From CADEDV01 sp036374495 (GTDB lineage: Bacteria; Bacteroidota; Bacteroidia; Chitinophagales; Chitinophagaceae): 10,476 nt of DNA. The stretch lies in NCBI GenBank assembly GCA_965652975.1, contig CBFGYO010000141.1, positions 1 through 10,476 of the forward strand. Reading direction: 5' to 3'. Made by a program: the position numbers and the translations under genes. Each line of letters starts with the position of its first letter. The stretch's first letter is position 1. This document shows positions 1 through 7,466 of the stretch, piece after piece. The notes beneath the pieces were generated by a model. The model was given only the letters and a program-made list of their open reading frames with translations. It was not told the origin of the DNA and did no database searches.

Positions 1-156
1 GAAAGAGATGTCAGTAAAAAACTCCAAAACACAGGTTTATCGTCACACGCGTATCACACCAAACATTCCTTTGATTTTTTGCATCCGAAGATCTTAGAAA
101 CTGAATCTAACGCAATTAAGAGGAAGTATTTGGAAATGATAATGAACAAATATTGA
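1..156 (+). CDS. 3' end of an unidentified protein (partial, cut by left edge)
   Basis: The frame that ends at the TGA at 154-156 is open without interruption from base 1, giving 51 C-terminal residues. No start codon is needed because the gene continues off the left edge. The composition looks like a real folded protein tail: it contains FDFLHPKILE and ends in a charged helix-like stretch, KRKYLEMIMNKY. I do not recognise the family. It does not look like the ACT-domain tail of a prephenate dehydratase, which might have been expected next to tyrA. The stop lies 5 bases before the ATG chosen for the aminotransferase, so this gene could belong to the same transcript. The opposite-strand frame here has no recognisable content. 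Confidence is moderate because 51 open codons can occur by chance. Confidence 0.5.
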   Translation, partial: ERDVSKKLQNTGLSSHAYHTKHSFDFLHPKILETESNAIKRKYLEMIMNKY

Positions 157-161
157 ATGAA

Positions 162-1334
162 ATGAAAACAAGCAAACGACTGGAAGGAATTGGTGAATAT
201 TATTTCTCGCAAAAATTGCGGGAGATAGATGAGTTGAACAAGATGGGAAGGCAGGTAATCAATCTTGGTATCGGCAACCCCGATTTGCCTCCACACCCGG
301 ATGTAATTGCAACATTACGTGAAGAAGCGCTTAAACCTTCGGTTCATGGATATCAATCGTACAAAGGTTCACCAATATTGCGAAGGGCAATGAGTGACTG
401 GTATCGTAAGTGGTATGCTGTGGAACTGGATCCTGCAACGGAAATATTACCGCTAATCGGCAGCAAGGAAGGAATTATGCATGTATGCATGACCTATCTT
501 GACAAAGGCGATGAAGCGCTCGTACCTGATCCAGGTTATCCAACCTATACAAGTGCAGTAAAACTTGCTGGCGGGAAACCTGTTACCTATTCATTGAAGG
601 CAAAAAATAAGTATGCTCCTGATTTTGACAGGCTCAGTAAAAAGAATTTAAAAAAAGTAAAACTGATGTTTGTCAATTACCCGCAAATGCCCACGGGACA
701 ATTGCCGGACCTCGATCTTTTTCGGCGCATTGTTGCTTTTGGCAGGGAACATAACATTCTTATAATACACGATAACCCGTACAGTTTTATTTTGAATGAC
801 AACCCGATGAGTTTGTTGCAGGTAGACGATGCAATGGAATGTGTGATTGAATTAAACTCATTGAGTAAAAGTCACAATATGGCAGGCTGGCGGGTGGGGA
901 TGCTATGCGGTTCTCAAAAAAAGATTGATGAAGTATTGCGGTTTAAAAGCAATATGGACAGCGGTATGTTTTTACCGGTGCAACTTGCGGCAGCCAAAGC
1001 ATTAACGTTGGGAAAGGATTGGCAGGAGGAAGTAAATAAGGTATACAGGGAAAGACGTGAAAAGGTATTTGACCTGCTTGATGCCTTGAGCTGTACATAC
1101 GACAGGCAACAGGCCGGTTTATTTGTTTGGGCCAGGGTACCGGGCAACGTGAAAGATGGATACCATTTGAGCGACGATGTATTGTACAATGCCGGTGTAT
1201 TTATAACACCCGGTGGTATCTTTGGAAAAGCCGGTGATAAATATGTAAGGGTGAGTTTGTGCAGCCCGGTTGAGACACTGCAGGCTGCCATGGTACGAGT
1301 TGGTAAACTGGAATCAGTAAAAGAACAGCAGTAA
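162..1334 (+). CDS. Class I/II PLP-dependent aminotransferase, probably aromatic amino acid or prephenate transaminase
   Basis: This is a fold-type I aminotransferase of about 390 residues, the normal family length. Counting from the ATG at 162, the Schiff-base lysine is K236 in NSLSKSHNMAGWRVG, followed by the phosphate-binding R244. The PLP-contact asparagine is N172 in NYPQMPTG, a variant of the common NYPNNPTG. DNPY at 204-207 supplies the Asp to the pyridine nitrogen and the Tyr to O3'. The N-terminal INLGIGNPDLPPHP stretch is also typical. A TTG at 153 is in frame and overlaps the upstream stop by 4 bases, but I prefer the ATG at 162; neither has a Shine-Dalgarno sequence. Lying directly before tyrA in an aromatic cluster, it most likely transaminates 4-hydroxyphenylpyruvate and phenylpyruvate, or prephenate to arogenate. 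Substrate is inferred from context; related enzymes use aspartate, methionine or LL-diaminopimelate. Confidence 0.9.
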   Translation: MKTSKRLEGIGEYYFSQKLREIDELNKMGRQVINLGIGNPDLPPHPDVIATLREEALKPSVHGYQSYKGSPILRRAMSDWYRKWYAVELDPATEILPLIGSKEGIMHVCMTYLDKGDEALVPDPGYPTYTSAVKLAGGKPVTYSLKAKNKYAPDFDRLSKKNLKKVKLMFVNYPQMPTGQLPDLDLFRRIVAFGREHNILIIHDNPYSFILNDNPMSLLQVDDAMECVIELNSLSKSHNMAGWRVGMLCGSQKKIDEVLRFKSNMDSGMFLPVQLAAAKALTLGKDWQEEVNKVYRERREKVFDLLDALSCTYDRQQAGLFVWARVPGNVKDGYHLSDDVLYNAGVFITPGGIFGKAGDKYVRVSLCSPVETLQAAMVRVGKLESVKEQQ

Positions 1335-1368
1335 AGTATAATCATTCTCCAAATGATCTGTTAGCATC

Positions 1369-2217
1369 ATGGAAAGGAAAAGAATCGCTATTGTGGGAGT
1401 TGGGCTTATCGGCGGATCACTCGCGATACAGTTGCATGAAAAGAAGATTGCATCCAGGCTCATCGGTGTGGAAGCAAGCGAAGATCATGCACGCAAGGCT
1501 GTGGAACTTGAGTTGGTGGATGAAGTACTTCCCCTGGAGCAGGCGATAGCGCAATCGGATGTAGTGGTGCTTGCCATACCTGTAGACGAACTGGTAAAAC
1601 AGCTTCCGGTTGTAATGAGCATGATTGACGAGCAAATAGTATTGGATATGGGATCTACAAAAAGTCAATTGACCGAATTATTAAAAGATCATCCCAAAAG
1701 GGGGAGATATGTAGCTACGCACCCGATGTGGGGCACCGAATATAGCGGACCCCAGGCGGCAATGCGTGGCGCCTATGAAAACAAGGCTGTAATTCTTTGC
1801 AATACCTCAGAAAGCGATATCGATGCCCTGGAATGGACGAAGGCTATGTACCGCAAGATTGGGATGCACCTGCTCGAAATGGAAGCAAAGGCCCACGACC
1901 TGCATGCGGCGTATGTGAGCCATATATCGCATATCACCTCTTTTGCACTGGCTAATACCGTGTTGGGCAAGGAAAAAGAAGAGCAGGCGATCTTTGAGCT
2001 GGCGAGTGCTGGTTTTGAAAGTACCGTAAGGCTTGCCAAAAGCAACCCGGCGATGTGGGTTCCCATCTTTATGCAGAACCGGGAAAATGTATTGGACGTA
2101 TTGACGGAACATATTGCGCAATTGACCCGGTTTAAAGAAAGCATTGAAAAGGAAGATAAATCCTCGTTAACGGGGCTGATAGAGCAGGCCAATCAAATTA
2201 AACGCATCCTAAAATAA
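1369..2217 (+). CDS. tyrA: Prephenate dehydrogenase, tyrosine biosynthesis
   Basis: The 282-residue product is a monofunctional TyrA, which oxidatively decarboxylates prephenate to 4-hydroxyphenylpyruvate in the cytoplasm. It opens with a Rossmann dinucleotide-binding motif, GVGLIGGS at residues 10-17. DMGSTKS at 93-99 and HPMWGTE at 118-124 are characteristic TyrA motifs. The all-helical C-terminal domain carries HDLHAAYVSHISHI at 176-189, which includes the conserved His-rich substrate-side segment. There is no fused chorismate mutase and no room for a C-terminal ACT domain, so feedback control by tyrosine would have to act on the catalytic domains or elsewhere. NAD versus NADP, and prephenate versus arogenate, cannot be decided from sequence alone. 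It starts 34 bases after the aminotransferase and ends 4 bases before the thioredoxin-fold gene. Confidence 0.95.
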   Translation: MERKRIAIVGVGLIGGSLAIQLHEKKIASRLIGVEASEDHARKAVELELVDEVLPLEQAIAQSDVVVLAIPVDELVKQLPVVMSMIDEQIVLDMGSTKSQLTELLKDHPKRGRYVATHPMWGTEYSGPQAAMRGAYENKAVILCNTSESDIDALEWTKAMYRKIGMHLLEMEAKAHDLHAAYVSHISHITSFALANTVLGKEKEEQAIFELASAGFESTVRLAKSNPAMWVPIFMQNRENVLDVLTEHIAQLTRFKESIEKEDKSSLTGLIEQANQIKRILK

Positions 2218-2221
2218 CAGT

Positions 2222-2812
2222 ATGAAAAAGCAGTTAATGCTAATAATATTCCTTGGATTTTCAGCAATTGTTTATTGCCAGAATGCATTGCAGGAATGCG
2301 TACAAATCAATTTTGTAAAAGAGGATACTACCAAAAATCCTGCTGACAAGTTTATGGCATGGATTGATTGTGTAAATGAAAAAGAAATTCCTTCGTTTTC
2401 TGTAAAAACGCTGAAGGATGAAAAGATCAAATCGAAGGACCTGGAAGGAAAAATTGTAGTGCTCAACTTTTGGTTTATCGACTGTTTACCCTGCATAAAA
2501 GAATTACCGGCACTAAATCGTCTCGTGCGTGAGTATGGCAAGTATAAAGATGTCGTGTTCCTGTCTATAACATGGGAATCGAAAGAGAGAATTGAAAAAG
2601 ATTTTTATTCCAAATACAAACTTGACTTCAAAGTAGCGGCAAATGCGCAGAATGTGATTGATCTTTTTGGTAAAACCGGTTATCCGACAACATATGTTGT
2701 AGGGCGCGACGGTCATATTAAAAACGCGTGGCTGGGTGGACCCATTGATGATACTGCTGAAACAGAAGCATACAACCGGATCAAGCCTGTTTTGGATAAC
2801 CTGTTGAAGTAG
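2222..2812 (+). CDS. Secreted TlpA/ResA-like thioredoxin-fold protein
   Basis: The 196-residue product starts with a Sec signal peptide (MKK followed by a hydrophobic run to about residue 19, cleavage probably near VYC/QN). C19 does not sit in a convincing lipobox, so I predict a soluble periplasmic protein, though a lipoprotein cannot be excluded. The mature part is an AhpC/TSA-redoxin (TlpA) domain from about residue 57. The redox pair is C88-L-P-C91 in FWFIDCLPCIKELP, in place of the usual WCxPC. The cis-proline loop is GYPTTYVV at 153-160 (P155). Known relatives reduce disulfides in apo-cytochromes or other exported proteins, or act as peroxiredoxin-like enzymes. C26 and C50 are extra cysteines in the linker before the domain. 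It is packed between tyrA and the DAHP synthase with a 4-base gap upstream, so it is probably co-transcribed, but no link to aromatic synthesis is evident. The client is unknown. Confidence 0.88.
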   Translation: MKKQLMLIIFLGFSAIVYCQNALQECVQINFVKEDTTKNPADKFMAWIDCVNEKEIPSFSVKTLKDEKIKSKDLEGKIVVLNFWFIDCLPCIKELPALNRLVREYGKYKDVVFLSITWESKERIEKDFYSKYKLDFKVAANAQNVIDLFGKTGYPTTYVVGRDGHIKNAWLGGPIDDTAETEAYNRIKPVLDNLLK

Positions 2813-2870
2813 TACCAAAGACCTTAAATGAGAATAACATTATCAATAACTTTATAAATACAAAAAGTAT

Positions 2871-3959
2871 ATGCAGGCAGTTGAACAACCCACAAAAGAA
2901 ACCGTGCAGGCTGCATGGAACAAGCGACCGCTAATCATTAGTGGACCCTGCAGCGCAGAAACCGAAACGCAGGTGCTGGAAACGGCGCAACAACTTGCAG
3001 CCACGGGCAAGGTAGATATGCTGCGTGCTGGTATTTGGAAACCCCGTACAAAGCCGGGTATGTTTGAAGGCATTGGTGCCAAAGGTTTGCCCTGGCTTCA
3101 GCAGGCTAAGAAACTTACCGGGCTTGCAACAACAGTTGAGGTGGCAACGGGCAAGCAGGTACAGGACGCACTTACTTTTGATGTGGATGTTTTATGGATT
3201 GGAGCGCGCACGACAGTAAATCCTTTTAGTGTACAGGAAGTGGCTGATGCATTACGCGGAGTAGATGTACCAGTATTGATCAAGAATCCAATTAATCCCG
3301 ACCTGGAATTGTGGAGTGGTGCTGTAGAGCGCGTGGCAAGGGTGGGAGTAAAGCAAATTGGTTTGATACATCGTGGCTTTCATACATATGGCAACACCGA
3401 ATACCGCAATGCACCTATGTGGCATCTCGCAATTGAAATGAAAAGACGGAACCCGGAAATGATGATGATCAATGATCCTTCTCATATCTGTGGCCGGCGC
3501 GATATACTAATGGAAGTTATGCAGCGGGCGATCGATCTTGACTACGACGGCCTGATGATAGAAAGTCATATTGACCCGGATAATGCATGGAGTGATGCCA
3601 AGCAACAGGTAACGCCTGCGCGCCTGCAGGAAATGCTGGAAACAATTATCTGGAGAAAAGAAGATATCAATTCCGAAGAATTTCATGCGGCACTTGAAAA
3701 ATTACGGCAACAAATTAACCACCTGGATGATGAACTCATGCAGATCCTTAGCCAACGAATGAAAATTGCTGAGCAGATCGGGCAATACAAACGCGACAAT
3801 AATATTACCATTCTTCAAACCAACCGGTGGAACGAGATACTGGAGCGTGCATTCCAGAAAGGTGACAGGATTGGTTTGAGCAAGGAATTCATAACGAAAT
3901 ATTTTGATGCAGTGCACATGGAAAGCATCAATCACCAGAAAAAAGTAATGGATTCATAA
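2871..3959 (+). CDS. aroF: Bifunctional DAHP synthase (type I-beta) / chorismate mutase (AroQ) fusion
   Basis: The first ~260 of 362 residues form a DAHP synthase, condensing phosphoenolpyruvate and erythrose 4-phosphate. Visible motifs are GPCSAET from residue 25, RAGIWKPRTKPG at 52-63, GARTT at 111-115, IKNP at 137-140 and DPSHICGRRD at 202-211. Likely metal ligands are C27, H205, E231 and D242. Residues ~270-362 are an all-helical AroQ chorismate mutase. Spacing against E. coli AroQ places R279, R296, K307, R319, S352 and Q356 at the known active-site positions; the residue matching Asp48 is Q316. There is no N-terminal ferredoxin-like or ACT regulatory domain. In a characterised fusion of this order (Prevotella nigrescens) the mutase domain also mediates prephenate feedback, so similar regulation is likely here. 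The fusion links pathway entry to the prephenate branch. The 58-base leader upstream shows no clear ribosome-binding site. Confidence 0.95.
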   Translation: MQAVEQPTKETVQAAWNKRPLIISGPCSAETETQVLETAQQLAATGKVDMLRAGIWKPRTKPGMFEGIGAKGLPWLQQAKKLTGLATTVEVATGKQVQDALTFDVDVLWIGARTTVNPFSVQEVADALRGVDVPVLIKNPINPDLELWSGAVERVARVGVKQIGLIHRGFHTYGNTEYRNAPMWHLAIEMKRRNPEMMMINDPSHICGRRDILMEVMQRAIDLDYDGLMIESHIDPDNAWSDAKQQVTPARLQEMLETIIWRKEDINSEEFHAALEKLRQQINHLDDELMQILSQRMKIAEQIGQYKRDNNITILQTNRWNEILERAFQKGDRIGLSKEFITKYFDAVHMESINHQKKVMDS

Positions 3960-4043
3960 ACACAAATTTATAATTACAGTTGCAGGTAGATGTTGGAAGG
4001 AATAGAAGGCAGGTTGAGTGATTGCAATAATTTTTGGTAAAAA

Positions 4044-5063
4044 ATGAAAAAGCGAACGTATAAATTTTCTACTGCACGTGTGGATTATTACCTGGCCGCA
4101 GGGTTTGCCCAGCTTAAAAAAATTACCGATCAACGCTCCACAATTTTAATAACCGATGAAAACGTGTACGAAGCGCAGGCCGCAAAGTTCAAAGGATGGA
4201 ATACCATCATCCTCGATGCGGGTGAAGAACATAAGGTACAATCCACCGCGGATGATGTAATCGAAGAATTAATTGCTGCCCAAGCTGATCGTAGCACTAC
4301 ACTCGTAGGGGTTGGTGGCGGGGTAATAACTGATATCACTGGCTACGTCGCTTCCGTGTACATGCGCGGTTTACGGTTTGGATTTGTACCCACCTCGCTA
4401 TTAGCGATGGTGGACGCTTCCATTGGCGGTAAAAATGGAATAGATGTGGGCGTTTATAAAAATATGGTAGGTACCATCCGGCAACCTTCTTTTATTGTGC
4501 AGGATATGGATATGTTGTCAACGCTACCTCAAAAAGAGTGGGAGAATGGCTTTGCTGAAATTATCAAACACGCGTGCATTCGCGATGCTTCGATGTTCCG
4601 GCAACTGGAGCAAAATTCATTAAGATATTACCGGGAAAAAAAAGCGGCACTGGCACAACTCGTAGAACGCAACTCCCTGATCAAAACAAGGCTTGTGCAA
4701 CGGGATGAATTTGAAACGGGGGATCGGAAATTGCTCAACTTCGGTCATACATTAGGACATGCACTCGAAAATATGTACGAGTTGATGCATGGGCATGCTG
4801 TGGCAATGGGTATGGCCTATGCCTGTCTTTTATCACAAAAACTTACCGGGTTTGCCCAACCCGAAAGAGTGGTGCGATTACTTGAGCAATATAATTTACC
4901 TACCACGGCATCATTCGACCGGCAAAAAGTATTTGATATATTAAAAATGGATAAGAAGAGAGTGCGTAAGGAAATGAATTATGTGCTGTTGGAAAAAATT
5001 GGCAAAGGGGTTATCAAACCCATTCCATTACAGCAACTGGAGAAACTGGTTCTCACTCTGTAG
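4044..5063 (+). CDS. aroB: 3-dehydroquinate synthase
   Basis: AroB converts DAHP to 3-dehydroquinate using bound NAD and a divalent metal, the second shikimate-pathway step. The 339-residue length is slightly shorter than the E. coli enzyme. Motifs in order are EEHK at 61-64, the NAD-binding GVGGGVITDITG at 89-100, TSLLAMVDASIGGKNGID at 117-134, YKNMVGTI at 138-145, FAEIIKHA at 170-177 and NFGHTLGHALE at 232-242. Predicted metal ligands are E172, H235 and H251; the 16-residue spacing of the two histidines matches the family. The start ATG follows an 84-base gap after the DAHP synthase gene, the longest gap in the cluster. No Shine-Dalgarno sequence is present and no residue is obviously missing. 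It uses the product of the preceding gene directly. Confidence 0.96.
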   Translation: MKKRTYKFSTARVDYYLAAGFAQLKKITDQRSTILITDENVYEAQAAKFKGWNTIILDAGEEHKVQSTADDVIEELIAAQADRSTTLVGVGGGVITDITGYVASVYMRGLRFGFVPTSLLAMVDASIGGKNGIDVGVYKNMVGTIRQPSFIVQDMDMLSTLPQKEWENGFAEIIKHACIRDASMFRQLEQNSLRYYREKKAALAQLVERNSLIKTRLVQRDEFETGDRKLLNFGHTLGHALENMYELMHGHAVAMGMAYACLLSQKLTGFAQPERVVRLLEQYNLPTTASFDRQKVFDILKMDKKRVRKEMNYVLLEKIGKGVIKPIPLQQLEKLVLTL

Positions 5064-5104
5064 TTAAGAATAGTTAAATAGAAATATATAATCTTCCTGG
5101 ATTT

Positions 5105-6448
5105 ATGAAAGCGATAATACGGCCTTCCGGGTTAAAAGGTGCAATACAGGCGCCGGTCTCCAAAAGCTCCATGCAGCGGGCATGTGCCGCCGCGCTGTTA
5201 CACAAGGGACAAACTATCATTCATAATCCCGGCCATAGCAATGATGATAAAGCGGCTTTGCGAATTATTGAAGCATTGGGAGCGATTATTACCAAGGATG
5301 GTGAAACACTTCTAATAGAAAGCAATGGGACCGTAAGTCCAAAAGTTATAGATGGAGTTGCAAAAATCAATTGTGGTGAAAGTGGATTAAGTATCCGGAT
5401 GTTTACCCCGATAATTTCACTTTCTCCAACTACTGTAACCATTACGGGTGAAGGCAGCCTCACAGAACGGCCAATGGATTTTTTTGATGAACTACTACCC
5501 ATATTAGGTGTAAAAATTAAATCTCGCCAGGGACGCCTTCCTTTGGAAGTGCAGGGTCCTTTGATTCCGAAAGATATCACTATCGATGGGTCACTCAGTT
5601 CGCAGTTCTTGACGGGTTTGCTAATGGCCTATTCTTCAGCTTTAACATCAACTGCCAAACCAGGGTCGGTAACTATTAGTGTAAGGGATCTGAAAAGTAA
5701 ACCCTATATCGACCTCACACTGGACGTAATGAAACAGTTTGGAAGTTTAAGACCTGTCAACAACAATTACGAGGAATTTTATTTTGAAACTTCTGCTCAT
5801 CATGATAATGCAGTAGTGAATGATTTGAGTGCTGTTGTTCATTATCAAACCGAAGCCGACTGGAGTGGAGGTGCATTCCTGCTGGTGGCGGGTATTATTG
5901 CCGGACCGGTGACTATCCGGGGGTTGAATCCTGGCTCCACCCAGGCCGACAAAGCTATACTCGAGGCCCTCATGGCAGCAGGTGCAGGTGTGGCCATAGA
6001 AGCAAAAGGCATAAAACTCCATCCATCTGCGCTATATGCTTTTGAATTTGATGCAACAGATTGTCCTGATCTCTTTCCTCCTTTGGCTGTATTAGCTGCT
6101 TATTGTGGAGGCACTTCCCGAATTAAAGGAGTAAGCCGCCTCGTACATAAGGAAAGTAACAGGGCGCTTACATTGCAGGAAGAATTTGGTAAAATGGGAG
6201 TAAGGATTGAATTAGATGAAGATATCATGATCATACATGGTGGTAATACGATCAATGGTGCAAAAGTACATTCCCGACACGATCATCGCATTGCTATGGC
6301 ATGTGCTGTGCTTGCATTGGGAGCAGAAGGTGAAACATTAATCGAAGATGCCGAGGCAGTGAATAAATCATATCCCGATTTTTACAGCGATTTGGAAAAA
6401 TTGGGTGCCAACGTATCTTTAAACAACAAGATCAAATTGCATGAATAG
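5105..6448 (+). CDS. aroA: 5-enolpyruvylshikimate-3-phosphate (EPSP) synthase
   Basis: AroA transfers enolpyruvyl from PEP to shikimate-3-phosphate. The 447-residue product is near family length. Substrate-binding positions are recognisable: APVSKSSMQR at 16-25 (K20, S21 and R25 match E. coli K22, S23 and R27), SSQFLTGLLMA at 165-175, SKPYIDLTL at 198-206, DCPDLFPPL at 319-327 with the likely catalytic Asp at 322, HKESNRA at 348-354 (K349, R353), HDHRIAMA at 392-399 and NKSYPDF at 420-426. The PEP/glyphosate loop reads NCGESGLSIR (89-98) where E. coli has GNAGTAMR, so Glu replaces the loop Asn and Met follows the Arg in place of Pro. The overall fold signature is still AroA. Its last 8 bases overlap the start of aroC, which suggests translational coupling. 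The start ATG lies 41 bases after aroB with no Shine-Dalgarno sequence. Confidence 0.95.
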   Translation: MKAIIRPSGLKGAIQAPVSKSSMQRACAAALLHKGQTIIHNPGHSNDDKAALRIIEALGAIITKDGETLLIESNGTVSPKVIDGVAKINCGESGLSIRMFTPIISLSPTTVTITGEGSLTERPMDFFDELLPILGVKIKSRQGRLPLEVQGPLIPKDITIDGSLSSQFLTGLLMAYSSALTSTAKPGSVTISVRDLKSKPYIDLTLDVMKQFGSLRPVNNNYEEFYFETSAHHDNAVVNDLSAVVHYQTEADWSGGAFLLVAGIIAGPVTIRGLNPGSTQADKAILEALMAAGAGVAIEAKGIKLHPSALYAFEFDATDCPDLFPPLAVLAAYCGGTSRIKGVSRLVHKESNRALTLQEEFGKMGVRIELDEDIMIIHGGNTINGAKVHSRHDHRIAMACAVLALGAEGETLIEDAEAVNKSYPDFYSDLEKLGANVSLNNKIKLHE

Positions 6449-7457
6449 CTTTGGTAGTTTATTTCGCGTTAGCATTTTTGGCGAATCGCATGGTGCTTCA
6501 GTTGGTATAGTTGTGGATGGCTGCCCGGCAGGTTTACCACTTACCACCGATGATTTTTTACCCGACCTCGAACGAAGAAAAGGAGGCACACAAAAGGGTA
6601 CTACGCCACGCCAGGAAGAAGATTTTCCTTTCATAAAAACTGGCCTCTTCAATGATACCACTACCGGCGCACCAATAACCATCCTGTTTGAAAATAAGAA
6701 TACACGTAGCGGCGATTATGAAAAACAGCGTGCCGTACCACGACCAGGACATGCAGATTTTGTTGCCCATGAAAAATTTGGCGGATTTGAAGATTATCGC
6801 GGCAGCGGTCATTTTAGCGGGCGACTCACGGTAGCATTGGTAGCAGCCGGTGTAATCGCAAAGAAACTAATGGCTTTGTCAAAAAACAATCAAGAGGTGC
6901 AGGTGGTAGCCAACATACTTGAAATTGGTGGCGAAAGTAACCTGGAAAAAGGTTTACAGAAAGCAATCGACAATAAGGACTCAATAGGAGGAATCATCGA
7001 ATGCAGAGTTTCAGGACTGCCAGTTGGATTGGGAGAACCATTTTTTAATTCCGCAGAATCGCTGATCAGTCATGCTGTTTTTGCAATTCCTGCCGTAAGA
7101 GGAATCGAGTTCGGAACCGGTTTTGCCGCGGCAAAAATGTTTGGAAGCGAACACAACGACGCTATCGAAAATAAGGAAGGAAAAACACGCACCAATCATG
7201 CAGGTGGGGTTGTGGGTGGCCTCACCAATGGTAATGAACTTGTATTTCGAATTGCGATTAAACCTACCTCCTCCACACCAAAGGAACAAACAACCCTGAA
7301 CTGGGAATCGGGAAATGTAGAAACAGTTTCGATTAAAGGACGACATGATCTTTGTATTGCATTGCGAGTGCCAGTGGTACTCGAAGCCGTAACTGCTATC
7401 GTACTGGCCGACCTCTTACTGCTTGAACAACGCTATCCCAGGATAATACAGAAATAA
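6441..7457 (+). CDS. aroC: Chorismate synthase
   Basis: AroC eliminates phosphate from EPSP to give chorismate, needing reduced FMN. At 338 residues it is somewhat shorter than the E. coli enzyme (about 360). The first family signature is clear: FGESHGASVGIVVDGCPAGL at 13-32 with catalytic-position H17. RRKGGTQKGTTPRQEED at 45-61 and RPGHADF at 101-107 (H104, the second conserved His) follow. The central FMN loop reads DYRGSGHFSGRLT at 118-130, where the E. coli type has RGGGRSSARET. The NHAGGVVGGLTNG segment (252-264) and GRHDLCIALRVP (300-311; R301, D303) complete the set. The ATG at 6441 lies inside the aroA 3' end, an 8-base overlap. It ends 9 bases before the DUF952 gene. Confidence 0.95.
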   Translation: MNSFGSLFRVSIFGESHGASVGIVVDGCPAGLPLTTDDFLPDLERRKGGTQKGTTPRQEEDFPFIKTGLFNDTTTGAPITILFENKNTRSGDYEKQRAVPRPGHADFVAHEKFGGFEDYRGSGHFSGRLTVALVAAGVIAKKLMALSKNNQEVQVVANILEIGGESNLEKGLQKAIDNKDSIGGIIECRVSGLPVGLGEPFFNSAESLISHAVFAIPAVRGIEFGTGFAAAKMFGSEHNDAIENKEGKTRTNHAGGVVGGLTNGNELVFRIAIKPTSSTPKEQTTLNWESGNVETVSIKGRHDLCIALRVPVVLEAVTAIVLADLLLLEQRYPRIIQK

Positions 7458-7466
7458 GAATAAAGA

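Noticed and set aside
153..161. TTG start for the aminotransferase at 153
   Set aside because: It is possible and overlaps the upstream stop by 4 bases, but the ATG at 162 is a stronger codon, only 3 residues are affected, and neither site has a ribosome-binding sequence.
914..1345. Minus-strand open frames inside the aromatic genes, such as this 143-codon one
   Set aside because: They lie fully opposite well-supported conserved genes, have unbalanced Ser/Cys-rich composition and show no family motif.
2847..2854. TAACTTTA as an internal promoter before the DAHP synthase gene
   Set aside because: It misses the final G of TAnnTTTG and has no TTG element at the expected upstream distance.
4028..4036. 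TAATTTTTG as a promoter before aroB
   Set aside because: The spacing inside the element is one base too long and it lies only 7 bases before the start codon.
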